From Opitutales bacterium (lineage in GTDB: Bacteria > Verrucomicrobiota > Verrucomicrobiia > Opitutales > Oceanipulchritudinaceae): DNA of 64,000 bases. How positions within the stretch are numbered: position 1 is the first letter of the stretch; each line of letters begins with the position of its first letter. Under the pieces are notes generated by a model. That model had not been told where the DNA came from. It saw nothing but the letters and a program-made list of their open reading frames with translations, and searched no databases. A program made the translations under genes and the position numbers. Below are positions 8,968-16,391 of this stretch, piece after piece. Location: assembly GCA_016932335.1 (NCBI GenBank), contig JAFGCZ010000014.1, forward strand, positions 1-64,000. The letters run 5' to 3'.

Positions 8968-9016
8968 GGCTCTTGTGGGTGTCGTCATTTTTGACGATCC
9001 ACAAAGAGCCTTTTTT
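8968..9016 (+). terminator. Strong intrinsic terminator with nested stem
   Basis: GGCTCTTGTGG at 8968-8978 pairs with CCACAAAGAGCC at 8999-9010, with an inner CGTCA/TGACG stem and a T6 tract. It ends transcription from the preceding hypothetical gene before the sigma-like gene. Confidence 0.85.
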
Positions 9017-9083
9017 CGTGAGCATAAGTCAGCATGGTGACGGCACCTTCAAGTAACTCCTTCCCGGCCAGGGAAAGGAATAC

Positions 9084-9668
9084 TTGAACGAAAATAGTTA
9101 TCCCGGAATTGATCAACGAGCCGTCAGAGCCGTTACCCAGAAAAGCAAAAAGCTCATCACCAGATACGGATTGAGCAAAGCTGAATTACCTGACCTTCAG
9201 CAGAACTGGCTCATACGTATTTTGCACTCAAAAGAATACCAGAACCGAGAAGATCCGCAGTTTAGTCACCACTTAAACCGAATGGTGAAAGATTGCTACA
9301 TAGATGAAATCCGCCGAAGAAATGCACAAAAACGCAGGTGCGAGACCCAAAGCATCAGCCTGGAAGCTTACTTTGGCGCTCAGGCAAAGAGCGAGACTGA
9401 TTGTTCTGCTGATGAAGTCATCAGCGAAGAGAGCTACTTTGCCTTTACTGGAGTAACCCCAATAGGACCCGGAAAGGCCGCTGAGGTTAAAATCGATGCA
9501 GAAGACTTTATGGCCTCCCTCCCAGAAGAGCTTCGTGAACTGGCAACGCGTTTAATGAAACTATCCACCATTGAAGCGGTAAGCCAAAGCAGCGCATCCA
9601 GGGCCACCGCATTTAGAAGGCTCAAACAGTTAAGAGCGCACGCTCAGAAGTTTTTCTCCGGATCCTAA
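9084..9668 (+). CDS. Phage-encoded sigma-70-like factor (ECF-type)
   Basis: A 194-aa protein with a region 2-like segment (DLQQNWLIRI, then HHLNRMVKDCYIDEIRRRN, residues about 30-80) and a C-terminal region 4-like helix-turn-helix (LPEELRELATRLMKLS, SQSSASRATAFRRLKQLR, residues about 150-190). It starts at a TTG codon preceded by GGGAAAGGA. A sigma factor at the head of the early module would direct RNA polymerase to phage promoters. The linker between the regions is long for an ECF sigma. The fold call is moderate; a non-sigma HTH regulator is the alternative. Confidence 0.55.
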   Translation: MNENSYPGIDQRAVRAVTQKSKKLITRYGLSKAELPDLQQNWLIRILHSKEYQNREDPQFSHHLNRMVKDCYIDEIRRRNAQKRRCETQSISLEAYFGAQAKSETDCSADEVISEESYFAFTGVTPIGPGKAAEVKIDAEDFMASLPEELRELATRLMKLSTIEAVSQSSASRATAFRRLKQLRAHAQKFFSGS

Positions 9669-9727
9669 AAAACACTGATACCAAATGCAGAACAAAAACG
9701 GGAAGCCCTATATCCGCCGAGCACTAG

Positions 9728-10060
9728 GTGAATGAACACCTCCCGGCGGGCATAGATATGACACCAACCCGCTATGTATACAAATTCCACAGCGAGACGA
9801 GTATGGAGCAAGCCAGCGACTTGCTCCTGCTCTCTGCGCTAGCCACAGAAAGCCTCCATGGCAGAAGCGCGCTGCGTATCAACGCCGACTTCTTATTGGA
9901 AGTTCCTAAAAAACAGTGCCAAATCAGCGCACAAAGCAAAGTTAGCCAAGATTTAGCCACCATTTATGCAGGGCTACTTACCTACCACCTGGGAGAACAT
10001 TCCTTTGAGGTAAAGCTGCAAACACAAAGCACAACAGCACAGACAGGAGGTGCCAAGTGA
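9728..10060 (+). CDS. Hypothetical phage protein (110 aa), MNEH N-terminus
   Basis: A 110-aa unrecognised protein starting at a GTG codon. Its N-terminus (MNEHLPAGIDM) closely resembles that of a 23-aa ORF at 13253, before the primase/helicase gene. Its stop overlaps the start of the ATPase gene (GTGA), and an AGGAGG ribosome site for that gene lies inside its end. It belongs to the replication/recombination operon, but function is unknown. Confidence 0.6.
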   Translation: MNEHLPAGIDMTPTRYVYKFHSETSMEQASDLLLLSALATESLHGRSALRINADFLLEVPKKQCQISAQSKVSQDLATIYAGLLTYHLGEHSFEVKLQTQSTTAQTGGAK

Positions 10061-11007
10061 GTAGCATTGCTTCTTTGCTAGGCATACAAAAAGGATTGCT
10101 CAACACGCCGGCAAGAGCCTGCATCTATGGCCCCTCAGGAGTTGGGAAAACCACACTGGCCAGCAAATGCCCCAGCCCACTGTTTATGGACGTGGAAAAA
10201 GGCAGCAACCACCTCGACGTCGAACGCATCTGCCCGGAAAGTTGGTCGGATGTTACCTTTGCCGTTAAAGCACTGATCAGTGAACAGCACACCTTCAAAA
10301 CGCTGGTCATTGATACGGCAGATTGGCTTGAGAAACTCCTCATCGTGGATTTGTGCTCCACTCACAACAAAGAATCCATTGAAGAGTTCAACTACGGTAA
10401 GGGTTACACCCTCGCTGCAGAGGCCTTTCTGGAATTCCTAAAATTGCTGGAATCACTGCGTGCTAAAGGCATGCATGTGGTGTTCACCGCGCACAGCCAA
10501 ATCCGCAAGTTTGAGCAACCCGATCAAAGTGGAAGCTTTGACCGCTTTGAGCTCAAGCTCAGTAAGCAAATTGCACCGCTGCTCAAGGAGTGGTGCGATA
10601 TGATGCTCTTTTGCACCTTTGAAACCAAGGTTGTTGAAGTTGACGGCAAAAAGCGCGGCATTGGTGGCAAAGAACGCATCATTCATACCTCTCACACGGC
10701 AGCCTGGGATGCTAAGAACCGGCATCAATTCCCGGAGAAACTTCCCTTCAGCTTTGCGTCCATTGCCAAGGCATTCAGCAGCGCATCCGCTCATCACACG
10801 GAAACCGAAAATACTAACCACCTAGAGGTCATTCTGAGCCTCTGGGAAAAGCTTGAATACGGCCAAGAACAAATGGGCAAACTCTTTGAGTGGCTTGGTG
10901 CGGACTCTCTTAAAGGAACTGAATCCTGGAGTGACCTTTCTCAGGAGCAACAGGGTAAGGCCGTAGAATTCCTCAAGAAGAAACTCATGGAAAAGGAGGC
11001 CTGCTAA
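10057..11007 (+). CDS. Sak4-like phage recombination ATPase (RecA-fold, AAA_24 type)
   Basis: A 316-aa RecA-fold ATPase. Walker A is YGPSGVGKTTLA (residues about 24-35), followed by the family feature PLFMDVEKGSNHLD. Walker B is LVIDTADWL, and VVFTAHSQIR holds the sensor segment. This is the layout of phage single-strand annealing/recombination ATPases (Sak4/AAA_24, often annotated nucleotide-binding protein). It starts at GTG with a strong AGGAGG site and overlaps both neighbours, the downstream one being an exonuclease. An exonuclease, an ATPase and a DUF669 protein together are typical of phage recombination-replication modules. Confidence 0.75.
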   Translation: MSSIASLLGIQKGLLNTPARACIYGPSGVGKTTLASKCPSPLFMDVEKGSNHLDVERICPESWSDVTFAVKALISEQHTFKTLVIDTADWLEKLLIVDLCSTHNKESIEEFNYGKGYTLAAEAFLEFLKLLESLRAKGMHVVFTAHSQIRKFEQPDQSGSFDRFELKLSKQIAPLLKEWCDMMLFCTFETKVVEVDGKKRGIGGKERIIHTSHTAAWDAKNRHQFPEKLPFSFASIAKAFSSASAHHTETENTNHLEVILSLWEKLEYGQEQMGKLFEWLGADSLKGTESWSDLSQEQQGKAVEFLKKKLMEKEAC

Positions 11008-11636
11008 TGAAACCGATTATCTTCGACATCGAAACAGGACCTCTCCCACGAACAGAGATTGCTCAATTTGAGCCAGAATTTGAAGCACCCTCCAATTGGA
11101 AGGACCCTCATAAGATCAAGGAATGCATCCAGAGTAAACAAGCCGAGTGGTACGAAAAGTGCGCCTTAAGTGCAACCACTGGGAAAGTGCTGGCCATTGG
11201 CTGGATGTATCCTGATGAAGAGCCACAGGTGCTGTGCAGCGGTGACGAAGCCACTGATATTCGCACCTTCTGGGATCTGATCACCTACCATGGAGCCGTT
11301 GTTTCAAAGTTAGTTGGCTTTAACTCCAACAGCTTTGACTTGCCCTTTCTGGCCCGGCGTTCGTGGAAGCTCGGAGTGCGGCCTCCTGCCGTGCTCATGA
11401 GTGGACGTTACCTGTGCAAGCAGTGCATTGACATCCTCGATCTATGGCGCTGCGGGGTGACAAGCGATCGTATCAGTCTGGATAACTTATCCAAGTATCT
11501 AGGCATTGGAGCCAAGAATGGTCACGGAGCCCTGTTTGCTCAAATGCTCAAGGAAGACCCCGAGCAGGCACTCAGGTATCTCAAAAATGACGTTCAGCTT
11601 ACCTTCAAGTGTGCCCGGTCAATGGGCATCGTTTAA
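11007..11636 (+). CDS. DnaQ-like 3'-5' exonuclease (phage, PolB-exo type)
   Basis: A 209-aa exonuclease of the DEDD/RNase H-like type. Exo I is IIFDIETGPLP near the N-terminus (Asp and Glu), Exo II is LVGFNSNSFDLPFL around residues 105-120, and Exo III lies near YLKNDVQLTFKCA at the C-terminus. It overlaps the ATPase gene by one base (TAATG), indicating translational coupling. It probably processes DNA ends in phage recombination or repair. The family is clear; the exact substrate is not. Confidence 0.8.
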   Translation: MKPIIFDIETGPLPRTEIAQFEPEFEAPSNWKDPHKIKECIQSKQAEWYEKCALSATTGKVLAIGWMYPDEEPQVLCSGDEATDIRTFWDLITYHGAVVSKLVGFNSNSFDLPFLARRSWKLGVRPPAVLMSGRYLCKQCIDILDLWRCGVTSDRISLDNLSKYLGIGAKNGHGALFAQMLKEDPEQALRYLKNDVQLTFKCARSMGIV

Positions 11637-11655
11637 CCCAAAATAACTCAAAGAT

Positions 11656-12054
11656 ATGGCATTTATTTATACATCCTCATCTGAAAACGAAAAGAGCTAC
11701 CATGTTCCTACAGGCAACTATGATCTGCACATTATTGATGCTGTTGAAACCACTTCACGTAACAGCGGCAATACAATGATCAAACTACACATGGAAGTCA
11801 TAGGACACGGTTGCAGGCTTTTTGATTACCTCATTGCCAGCGATTCTTTCGCCTGGAAAGTGGACGCGTTCAGGCGCTCCATCGGTGATAATCCTAAAGA
11901 AGGACAAAAGGTTGAACTCATGCCAAACTTGCTCGTTGGCCGAAAAGCCAGAGCAAAGCTGATCACCGAAGCATACGGAGGAAAAACCCGCAACAAAGTA
12001 GATCAATGGTTAGAGCCAACCAACACACAGGAAAACGATAACGTGCCTTTCTAA
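11656..12054 (+). CDS. DUF669-family phage protein, likely ssDNA-binding
   Basis: A 132-aa protein with the DUF669 layout: YHVPTGNYDLHIIDAVE, then a beta-rich MIKLHMEVIGHG, LFDYLIASDSFAWKVDAFRRSIG, and GRKARAKLITEAYGGKTRNKVDQWLEP, ending in an acidic/aromatic NDNVPF tail. That tail resembles SSB C-terminal tips, which recruit replication partners. DUF669 proteins are encoded next to phage recombination ATPases and are thought to bind single-stranded DNA. The first seven residues (MAFIYTS) are identical to those of the primase/helicase at 13324 although the codons differ. Confidence 0.7.
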   Translation: MAFIYTSSSENEKSYHVPTGNYDLHIIDAVETTSRNSGNTMIKLHMEVIGHGCRLFDYLIASDSFAWKVDAFRRSIGDNPKEGQKVELMPNLLVGRKARAKLITEAYGGKTRNKVDQWLEPTNTQENDNVPF

Positions 12055-12077
12055 GGCCATTAAACAATCCCTCTTCA

Positions 12078-12105
12078 GACCCTCCAAACAAAGGAGGGTC
12101 TTTTC
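12078..12105 (+). terminator. Intrinsic terminator after the DUF669 gene
   Basis: GACCCTCC at 12078-12085 pairs with GGAGGGTC at 12093-12100 across a 7-nt loop, followed by TTTTC. It ends the sigma-to-DUF669 operon. Confidence 0.8.
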
Positions 12106-12358
12106 TTTGTGAAAAGCCAAACCCTTAATAAATCAGGACTAATAATCCTTTATAGAGCCTATAAAATCCGTTTCAGGGCCGACATATTGCCAATAAAAAC
12201 ATATAATAAAAAATTCCTTTTATCTTAAAAAACAAACAAAAAAAGGGTAATTCATATGTTAAACGAGACACAGAAAGCTACATTTTAAGATCTGAAGCAC
12301 AAAACGTAGTTGAGGCTGATCCAACGTGATCATTCTATATCAAGGAAGACCAATAAAA
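12106..12358. other. AT-rich intergenic region
   Basis: No gene is seen in this stretch between a terminator and the secreted hypothetical protein. It contains A/T runs and a CAAGGAAG ribosome-site-like sequence just before 12359. It probably carries the promoter of the next gene, but no clear -35/-10 pair was assigned. Confidence 0.4.
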
Positions 12359-12895
12359 ATGCAAATAACACACAAAACCTTATTATTCTGCATCGCATTC
12401 ATTTCGTGCGTTTCAATCCAACTTAGCGCACAAGGATCAACATCTTCAGGTATATCTGAGAAACAAAAAGAAGCATTAAAAACGATCTACACACTATACA
12501 GTGATGGATATGCCGAGTTCTGCGAACCTTCCATTCAATACAAAAGCCTCCAAAGCGATTATAAGAATAGTGAAACACCCGTTGAAGGTGACAAAAACTT
12601 CCTAAGCATTGCATCCTTCTCGACATATGGGTTCTGCGACGGAAGCAATACGTATCAATTCATTGTCTTATTCCAAAACAGTTGCGGTGGAATACGAAAA
12701 GAAAATAAAGAGTATTTCTCTGTCGTAGGCATATTCCCAGTCCTTTCAATCAGTGCCTATGGTTATTTTGACTTAACCAAAGCTCACATGGAAAATGGGA
12801 CTATTAAAATTCCTTCGATTAGAGAGAATCGAGAAATTAGGCTAGAACCAGACTTCTGGTGGAGAATAGACCCGTCATCTATTCCATATAACTAA
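12359..12895 (+). CDS. Secreted hypothetical protein (178 aa)
   Basis: The chosen Met at 12359 gives a classic type I signal peptide (TLLFCIAFISCVSIQLSAQG, cleavage after LSA). An upstream start at 12326 would bury it behind 11 extra residues. The mature part is about 150 aa with no recognised domain, mixed beta and several Cys. The gene is AT-rich, stands alone between two terminators inside the phage replication module, and breaks the operon. It is probably cargo (moron). Function is unknown. Confidence 0.6.
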   Translation: MQITHKTLLFCIAFISCVSIQLSAQGSTSSGISEKQKEALKTIYTLYSDGYAEFCEPSIQYKSLQSDYKNSETPVEGDKNFLSIASFSTYGFCDGSNTYQFIVLFQNSCGGIRKENKEYFSVVGIFPVLSISAYGYFDLTKAHMENGTIKIPSIRENREIRLEPDFWWRIDPSSIPYN

Positions 12896-12906
12896 AGCAC
12901 TTAAAG

Positions 12907-12932
12907 AGCCCTCCAAACGGAGGGTTTTTTTA
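12907..12932. terminator. Terminator, usable from both sides
   Basis: CCCTCC pairs with GGAGGG across AAAC, followed by a T7 run on the plus strand and a run of Ts also on the minus strand. It would end the secreted-protein gene, and the leftward antitoxin remnant beyond it. Confidence 0.75.
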
Positions 12933-12990
12933 TAAAAAAAGCCTATATAAAAATGCCCCACCTTGTAGGATGGAGCATTGGCGAAAATTG

Positions 12991-13131
12991 TTACTCAGAA
13001 GCCTTGGTTGGTTTCAAGTTAGGGAAGCTCACTTTCTCAGACTTAGAACAATCAATGTATTCAGTTGAGTCGTGCTCAGCCCAGAACTCACGCTCTTCAT
13101 CTTCGTTTTTGAATATCGGTAGCTCCTCCAT
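12991..13131 (-). pseudogene. Truncated CopG/BrnA-type antitoxin
   Basis: A 46-residue minus-strand frame has the N-terminal signature of the CopG-antitoxin family (BrnA-like): LPIFKNEDEEREFWAEHDST, followed by YIDCSKSEKVSFPNLKP. In full-length members this leads into a ribbon-helix-helix domain with a SISLRLP-like strand; here the frame stops nine residues after FPNLK. A GATGGGTAAATGGAGG region precedes the ATG. No toxin partner (BrnT-like) is seen on the minus strand next to it. It is probably a remnant; a functional minigene cannot be excluded. Confidence 0.55.
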
Positions 13132-13252
13132 TTACCCATCACTTTAACGTTTATTGGTCCAAATACAACCATCAGAAACAAGATAAAGTTTTTCAAAAAA
13201 CTGAGACCAAACTGAACCGTTTCCCGGGAACCTCTATAGCGGCAAGTAACAG

Positions 13253-13324
13253 ATGAATGAACATCACTTGCAGGCCATAGATATGGGATCAAAAACGAAT
13301 CGAATCAAGGTGAGGGTCTTCTGA
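13253..13324 (+). CDS. Short ORF (23 aa) coupled to the primase/helicase
   Basis: The frame encodes MNEHHLQAIDM followed by a basic tail (GSKTNRIKVRVF) and ends in TGATG, overlapping the ATG of the primase/helicase gene. The first 11 residues and the DNA around GAATGAACA and GCCATAGATATG resemble the start of the 110-aa gene at 9728. It may be a leader peptide that couples translation or a decayed duplicate of that gene. The helicase ribosome site (AAGGTGAGG) lies inside it. Confidence 0.4.
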   Translation: MNEHHLQAIDMGSKTNRIKVRVF

Positions 13325-15297
13325 TGGCGTTTATCTACACATCACAAGGCTCGGGAGAACCTCCTGGGGACTACAACGTGGTAGAACATGCCCAAAGGTA
13401 TCTAAGCGCCATTCCCGGGGCGATCTCCGGTCAAGGAGGTCACAACCAAACCTACACGGTTGCCTGTGTGCTCATTCAAGGTTTTGCCCTTAGCACGGAG
13501 GATGCCTGGCGCTTACTACTGGAGTATAATCAGCGTTGCCAACCTGCCTGGACGGAAAAAGAGCTTTGGCACAAATTGGAGAGTGCACAAAAGGCAGATC
13601 CTCCAGCCGGTGGTAAGGGATCCATGGCAAAGGGCCATGCAAACAGCTATACATCCTATTACCCAGTGGAGGAGGCCTATCAATTTGAGACGTTTCTAAA
13701 GGCCTGCTTTGAGCCGGATGATATTGTGTCGATTGCCCCAGGTTTTGTTCCAGAGGGTTCTGAGAGGGCCATTCCCGAGCACAGCGGTGTCAATCTCTTC
13801 ACACGCGATCAGTGGATGCAAAAGAGCGAGGAAAGTTCAGGCATCCACAGAGTCTTTTCCAGCAAAGATGGTCTCTACGTTCGCATCAACCCTGTTGAGC
13901 TCAGGTCCAACGGCACAGACAAGAGTGTTACCTCTCTTCGGCACTCCCTCATCGAGAGTGATAAGATGCAAAAAGAAGACCAACTGCGCATTTTGAAGAC
14001 AAGTGGTCTACCCATATCTGCACTCATTGATTCAGGAGGAAACAGCATTCACGCATGGGTGAAAGTAGAAGCTGAAAACCTACAACAATACCATGAGCGT
14101 AGAGAGAAGCTTTGGGCATCTCTGAAAGGTTTTGAAATAGACCAAGCCAATAAGAATCCCTCTCGGTATTCGCGTTGCCCTGGAGGTCTTCGTGGTTCTG
14201 GAACGCAGAAGCTGTTAGCCGTTAATCTTGGTCCCAAAAGCTACGCTGAATGGGAGGAAAAACAAAGTTCGGAACCTCAGATTCAATGCGCTGCTGACTT
14301 CTGCCTAGTTGAAGAACCCGATCCTCCCCTGCTCATTGAAGGGCTCCTCTACAAGGGATCCAAAATGATCATTGCCGGGCCTTCCAAGTCTCGCAAATCA
14401 TGGAACCTTATCGACCTTGCTATCGCCATGAGCACGGGTGAATCCTGGTGCGGATTTAGCACCAAGAAATCCCGCGTGCTTTATGTGAACCTGGAGATTC
14501 AAAGTTTCTCATACCGTAAACGTATTAAGCACGTAGCCAAGGGACGTGGTATCCATATTCAGGAACTCACAAATTTCCACACGTGGACGCTTCGTGGTCA
14601 GGATGTGGAGATCACTCAGCTAGTAGAGAAGATCCTCAAACATACTGAGGCATCGAGCTATGACCTGATCATTATAGATCCCATCTACAAGACCTATGGC
14701 GACCGTCAGGAGAACTCCAATACGGAAATGGCGCAGGTATTAGCTGCCCTGGAAAAGTTAGCCCTCAAAGCGGAGGCGGCAGTTGCGATCGCTGCCCACT
14801 TTCCCAAAGGCAACGTTTCAGGAAGAGATGCCATGGACCGCATATCAGGTGCCTCTGTCTTCGGGCGAGATCCTGATGTGCTTTTAACCATGACCACTCA
14901 CGAAATGGAGGATGCCTATACTATTACGCCCATCGTCAGAGATCTCCCACCCGTCCATGAATTTGTGGTGCAGTGGAATGGTTTCAGGTTCCAAAGAACA
15001 CTCGCCCATCCGGGTGCTCTAGCAGGCAAAGAATCCTCCAAAACCCACCAGCAAATGCGTAACAGCGAAGCAGGGAGCTACCGGGATATGTTCTCCCATA
15101 TGCCTCCTTTAAGACACTCAAATGACCCGTCTGAAAGCCAAGTGATAAACTACATAGCAAAGGTGTTAGATGAGCACGGAAAGGACCCTCAAAAGGCTCA
15201 ATCCACCTTCAACATGATCCGTAATTCCAGACGCAAAATCATCATCTACGACAACACACAAAAACTTTGGAAAGGCTCCCTTTATGACACAATTTAA
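13324..15297 (+). CDS. Phage primase/helicase (RepA-like AAA_25 ATPase)
   Basis: A 657-aa protein. Residues 20-100 are helical (DAWRLLLEYNQRC, WTEKELWHKLESAQ), like primase C-terminal or winged-helix segments. Residues about 170-310 resemble a primase-like part (INPVELRSNG, SALIDSGGNSIHAWVKV, PSRYSRCPGG). Residues about 330-570 are a RecA-fold ATPase of the RepA/AAA_25 type: Walker A AGPSKSRKSWNL, Walker B YDLIIIDPIYKTYG, and AAHFPKGN with GSVFGRDPD-like sensor residues (ASVFGRDPDV). It probably opens the origin or acts as replicative helicase-primase. The iterons at its 3' end (15335-15428) support an origin-linked role. It shares the MAFIYTS start with the DUF669 protein. Confidence 0.75.
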   Translation: MAFIYTSQGSGEPPGDYNVVEHAQRYLSAIPGAISGQGGHNQTYTVACVLIQGFALSTEDAWRLLLEYNQRCQPAWTEKELWHKLESAQKADPPAGGKGSMAKGHANSYTSYYPVEEAYQFETFLKACFEPDDIVSIAPGFVPEGSERAIPEHSGVNLFTRDQWMQKSEESSGIHRVFSSKDGLYVRINPVELRSNGTDKSVTSLRHSLIESDKMQKEDQLRILKTSGLPISALIDSGGNSIHAWVKVEAENLQQYHERREKLWASLKGFEIDQANKNPSRYSRCPGGLRGSGTQKLLAVNLGPKSYAEWEEKQSSEPQIQCAADFCLVEEPDPPLLIEGLLYKGSKMIIAGPSKSRKSWNLIDLAIAMSTGESWCGFSTKKSRVLYVNLEIQSFSYRKRIKHVAKGRGIHIQELTNFHTWTLRGQDVEITQLVEKILKHTEASSYDLIIIDPIYKTYGDRQENSNTEMAQVLAALEKLALKAEAAVAIAAHFPKGNVSGRDAMDRISGASVFGRDPDVLLTMTTHEMEDAYTITPIVRDLPPVHEFVVQWNGFRFQRTLAHPGALAGKESSKTHQQMRNSEAGSYRDMFSHMPPLRHSNDPSESQVINYIAKVLDEHGKDPQKAQSTFNMIRNSRRKIIIYDNTQKLWKGSLYDTI

Positions 15298-15544
15298 TCT
15301 CCATATACCACCTCGTGTACCACTTTATTTTAATGGTATCAGGTGGTATCTCAAATGGTATCACAGGTGGTACACGCAGTGGTATATCCGGTGGTATCAG
15401 AAGTGGTATCATGAGTGGTATCTATACTCTAAAGAGATACGAAAAGGAGATCTCTTATCTCCCTTTTCCATTTATCCTAACAATGGCTCCTTCAGAGGCC
15501 ATGTTGAGGATTGGGCTAAAGCCGGAAAGGAATGCAGCGTATGA
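15284..15544 (+). CDS. Possible 86-aa protein with WYxx tandem repeats (over iterons)
   Basis: The frame begins inside the end of the primase/helicase gene and ends in ATGA overlapping the nuclease gene. Because the DNA holds 12-bp repeats, the product contains a run of W-Y-x-x units (WYLKWYHRWYTQWYIRWY and on), an odd composition for a soluble protein. Coupling to both neighbours argues for translation; composition argues that the DNA repeat, not the protein, is what is selected. It could be read simply to carry ribosomes to the nuclease gene. Confidence 0.35.
   Translation: MTQFNLHIPPRVPLYFNGIRWYLKWYHRWYTQWYIRWYQKWYHEWYLYSKEIRKGDLLSPFSIYPNNGSFRGHVEDWAKAGKECSV
15301..15428 (+). repeat. 12-bp iteron array with inverted copy, candidate phage origin
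   Basis: GGTAtc-type units start at 15335, 15345, 15357, 15369, 15381, 15393, 15405 and 15417. The last seven are spaced exactly 12 bp apart (GGTATCnnnnGT). Upstream, 15301-15323 carries two units in reverse orientation whose complement (GTGGTACACGAGGTGG...) matches 15367-15389 at 19 of 23 positions, so a long hairpin can form. Directly repeated short units next to a replication-initiator or helicase gene are the hallmark of iteron origins in phages and plasmids. Confidence 0.65.
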
Positions 15545-15870
15545 ACTCCCGAGCCAAAGGACAAAGGGGGGAGCGTATGTGGCGGGACCAGCTTCGCGAG
15601 GCTGGGTTTACCGGAGCAAGAAGAGGCCAACAGTACGCAGGCTCCCCGGACTCACCCGATGTGATCTGTCCGGAGCTTCCCACCATCCACTTCGAGGTGA
15701 AGTTCGTAGAAAACCTCAATTTGCACAAAGCCATGGAGCAAGCCTGCCGTGACTGCTCCGAAGATCAGATTCCCGTCGTAGCCCACAAAAAATCCAGAAC
15801 ACCTTGGCTGATCACCATGAAAGCCGAGGACTGGTTGAACCTCATCAAAGAAACCGATCTGCCACAATGA
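15541..15870 (+). CDS. PD-(D/E)XK nuclease, Holliday-junction-resolvase-like
   Basis: A 109-aa protein from the ATG at 15541, which overlaps the previous stop (ATGA) and lies 10 nt after a GGAAAGG site; an in-frame ATG at 15532 is possible. The motif order fits small PD-(D/E)XK nucleases: GERMWRDQLREAGF helix, RRGQQYAGSPDSPDV with the catalytic Asp, then IHFEVKFVE with the E-x-K pair. A Hjc/RecU-like resolvase or phage structure-specific nuclease is likely. The next gene starts on its stop (ATGA). Confidence 0.7.
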   Translation: MNSRAKGQRGERMWRDQLREAGFTGARRGQQYAGSPDSPDVICPELPTIHFEVKFVENLNLHKAMEQACRDCSEDQIPVVAHKKSRTPWLITMKAEDWLNLIKETDLPQ

Positions 15871-16391
15871 ACCGCAACATGAACTTAGCCCAACACACTC
15901 AAGCAGCCAAAGACCGTCAGTACGAACAAGCCTACAACCAATGGCTCTCCTCCCTAACCTTTGAGCAGAAACAAAAGCTCGCAAAGCTGGGACTAGCCAA
16001 GGCCGAGTGCTCCTACATCGGAAATGGGAGAACTCACGACATTTCTGAACTCCCACTGGCTTCACTTGAGGCAAACCTGATGGATGATGGAATGCCTCGA
16101 GAAACCCTCGAGATTGCCGCAGGTGAGCTTTTGAAGGAGTTTCTTTACCGGATCATCGAAGACAAAGATAACCCACGCCTGGAGGCAGAATGCATATCCC
16201 TTGCCTTTGGCTTTGGTGCAGCACGTGGACAAACCCAAACGCAGGTGGCAAAGCAGTACGGAGTTACCCGCGCTACCGTCTCAAAGCGGGTTCGGGAAAT
16301 AAAGCGTGCCTACCATCTTCCCACCTCCGAATACATGAAAAGTGAAAGCGCTTGCGACACCTACAAGTTGACAAACCGCACTAGGGCATGA
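15867..16391 (+). CDS. HTH phage protein (174 aa)
   Basis: The start at 15867 overlaps the nuclease stop (ATGA), and an upstream in-frame start at 15804 would lie inside that gene. The N-terminal part is helical (YEQAYNQWLSSLTFEQKQKL). Residues about 130-160 form a clear helix-turn-helix (TQTQVAKQYGVTRATVSKRVREIKRAY), like sigma region 4 or terminase/transcription regulators. Its stop overlaps the next start by 4 bp. It is probably a DNA-binding regulator of the late region; the exact role is unknown. Confidence 0.6.
   Translation: MNRNMNLAQHTQAAKDRQYEQAYNQWLSSLTFEQKQKLAKLGLAKAECSYIGNGRTHDISELPLASLEANLMDDGMPRETLEIAAGELLKEFLYRIIEDKDNPRLEAECISLAFGFGAARGQTQTQVAKQYGVTRATVSKRVREIKRAYHLPTSEYMKSESACDTYKLTNRTRA

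Larger units (their letters stand above)
12896..13252. other. Gap between secreted-protein gene and replication genes
   Basis: About 350 bp hold only the bidirectional terminator (12907-12932) and the leftward antitoxin remnant (12991-13131). No other gene is supported. Confidence 0.4.
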
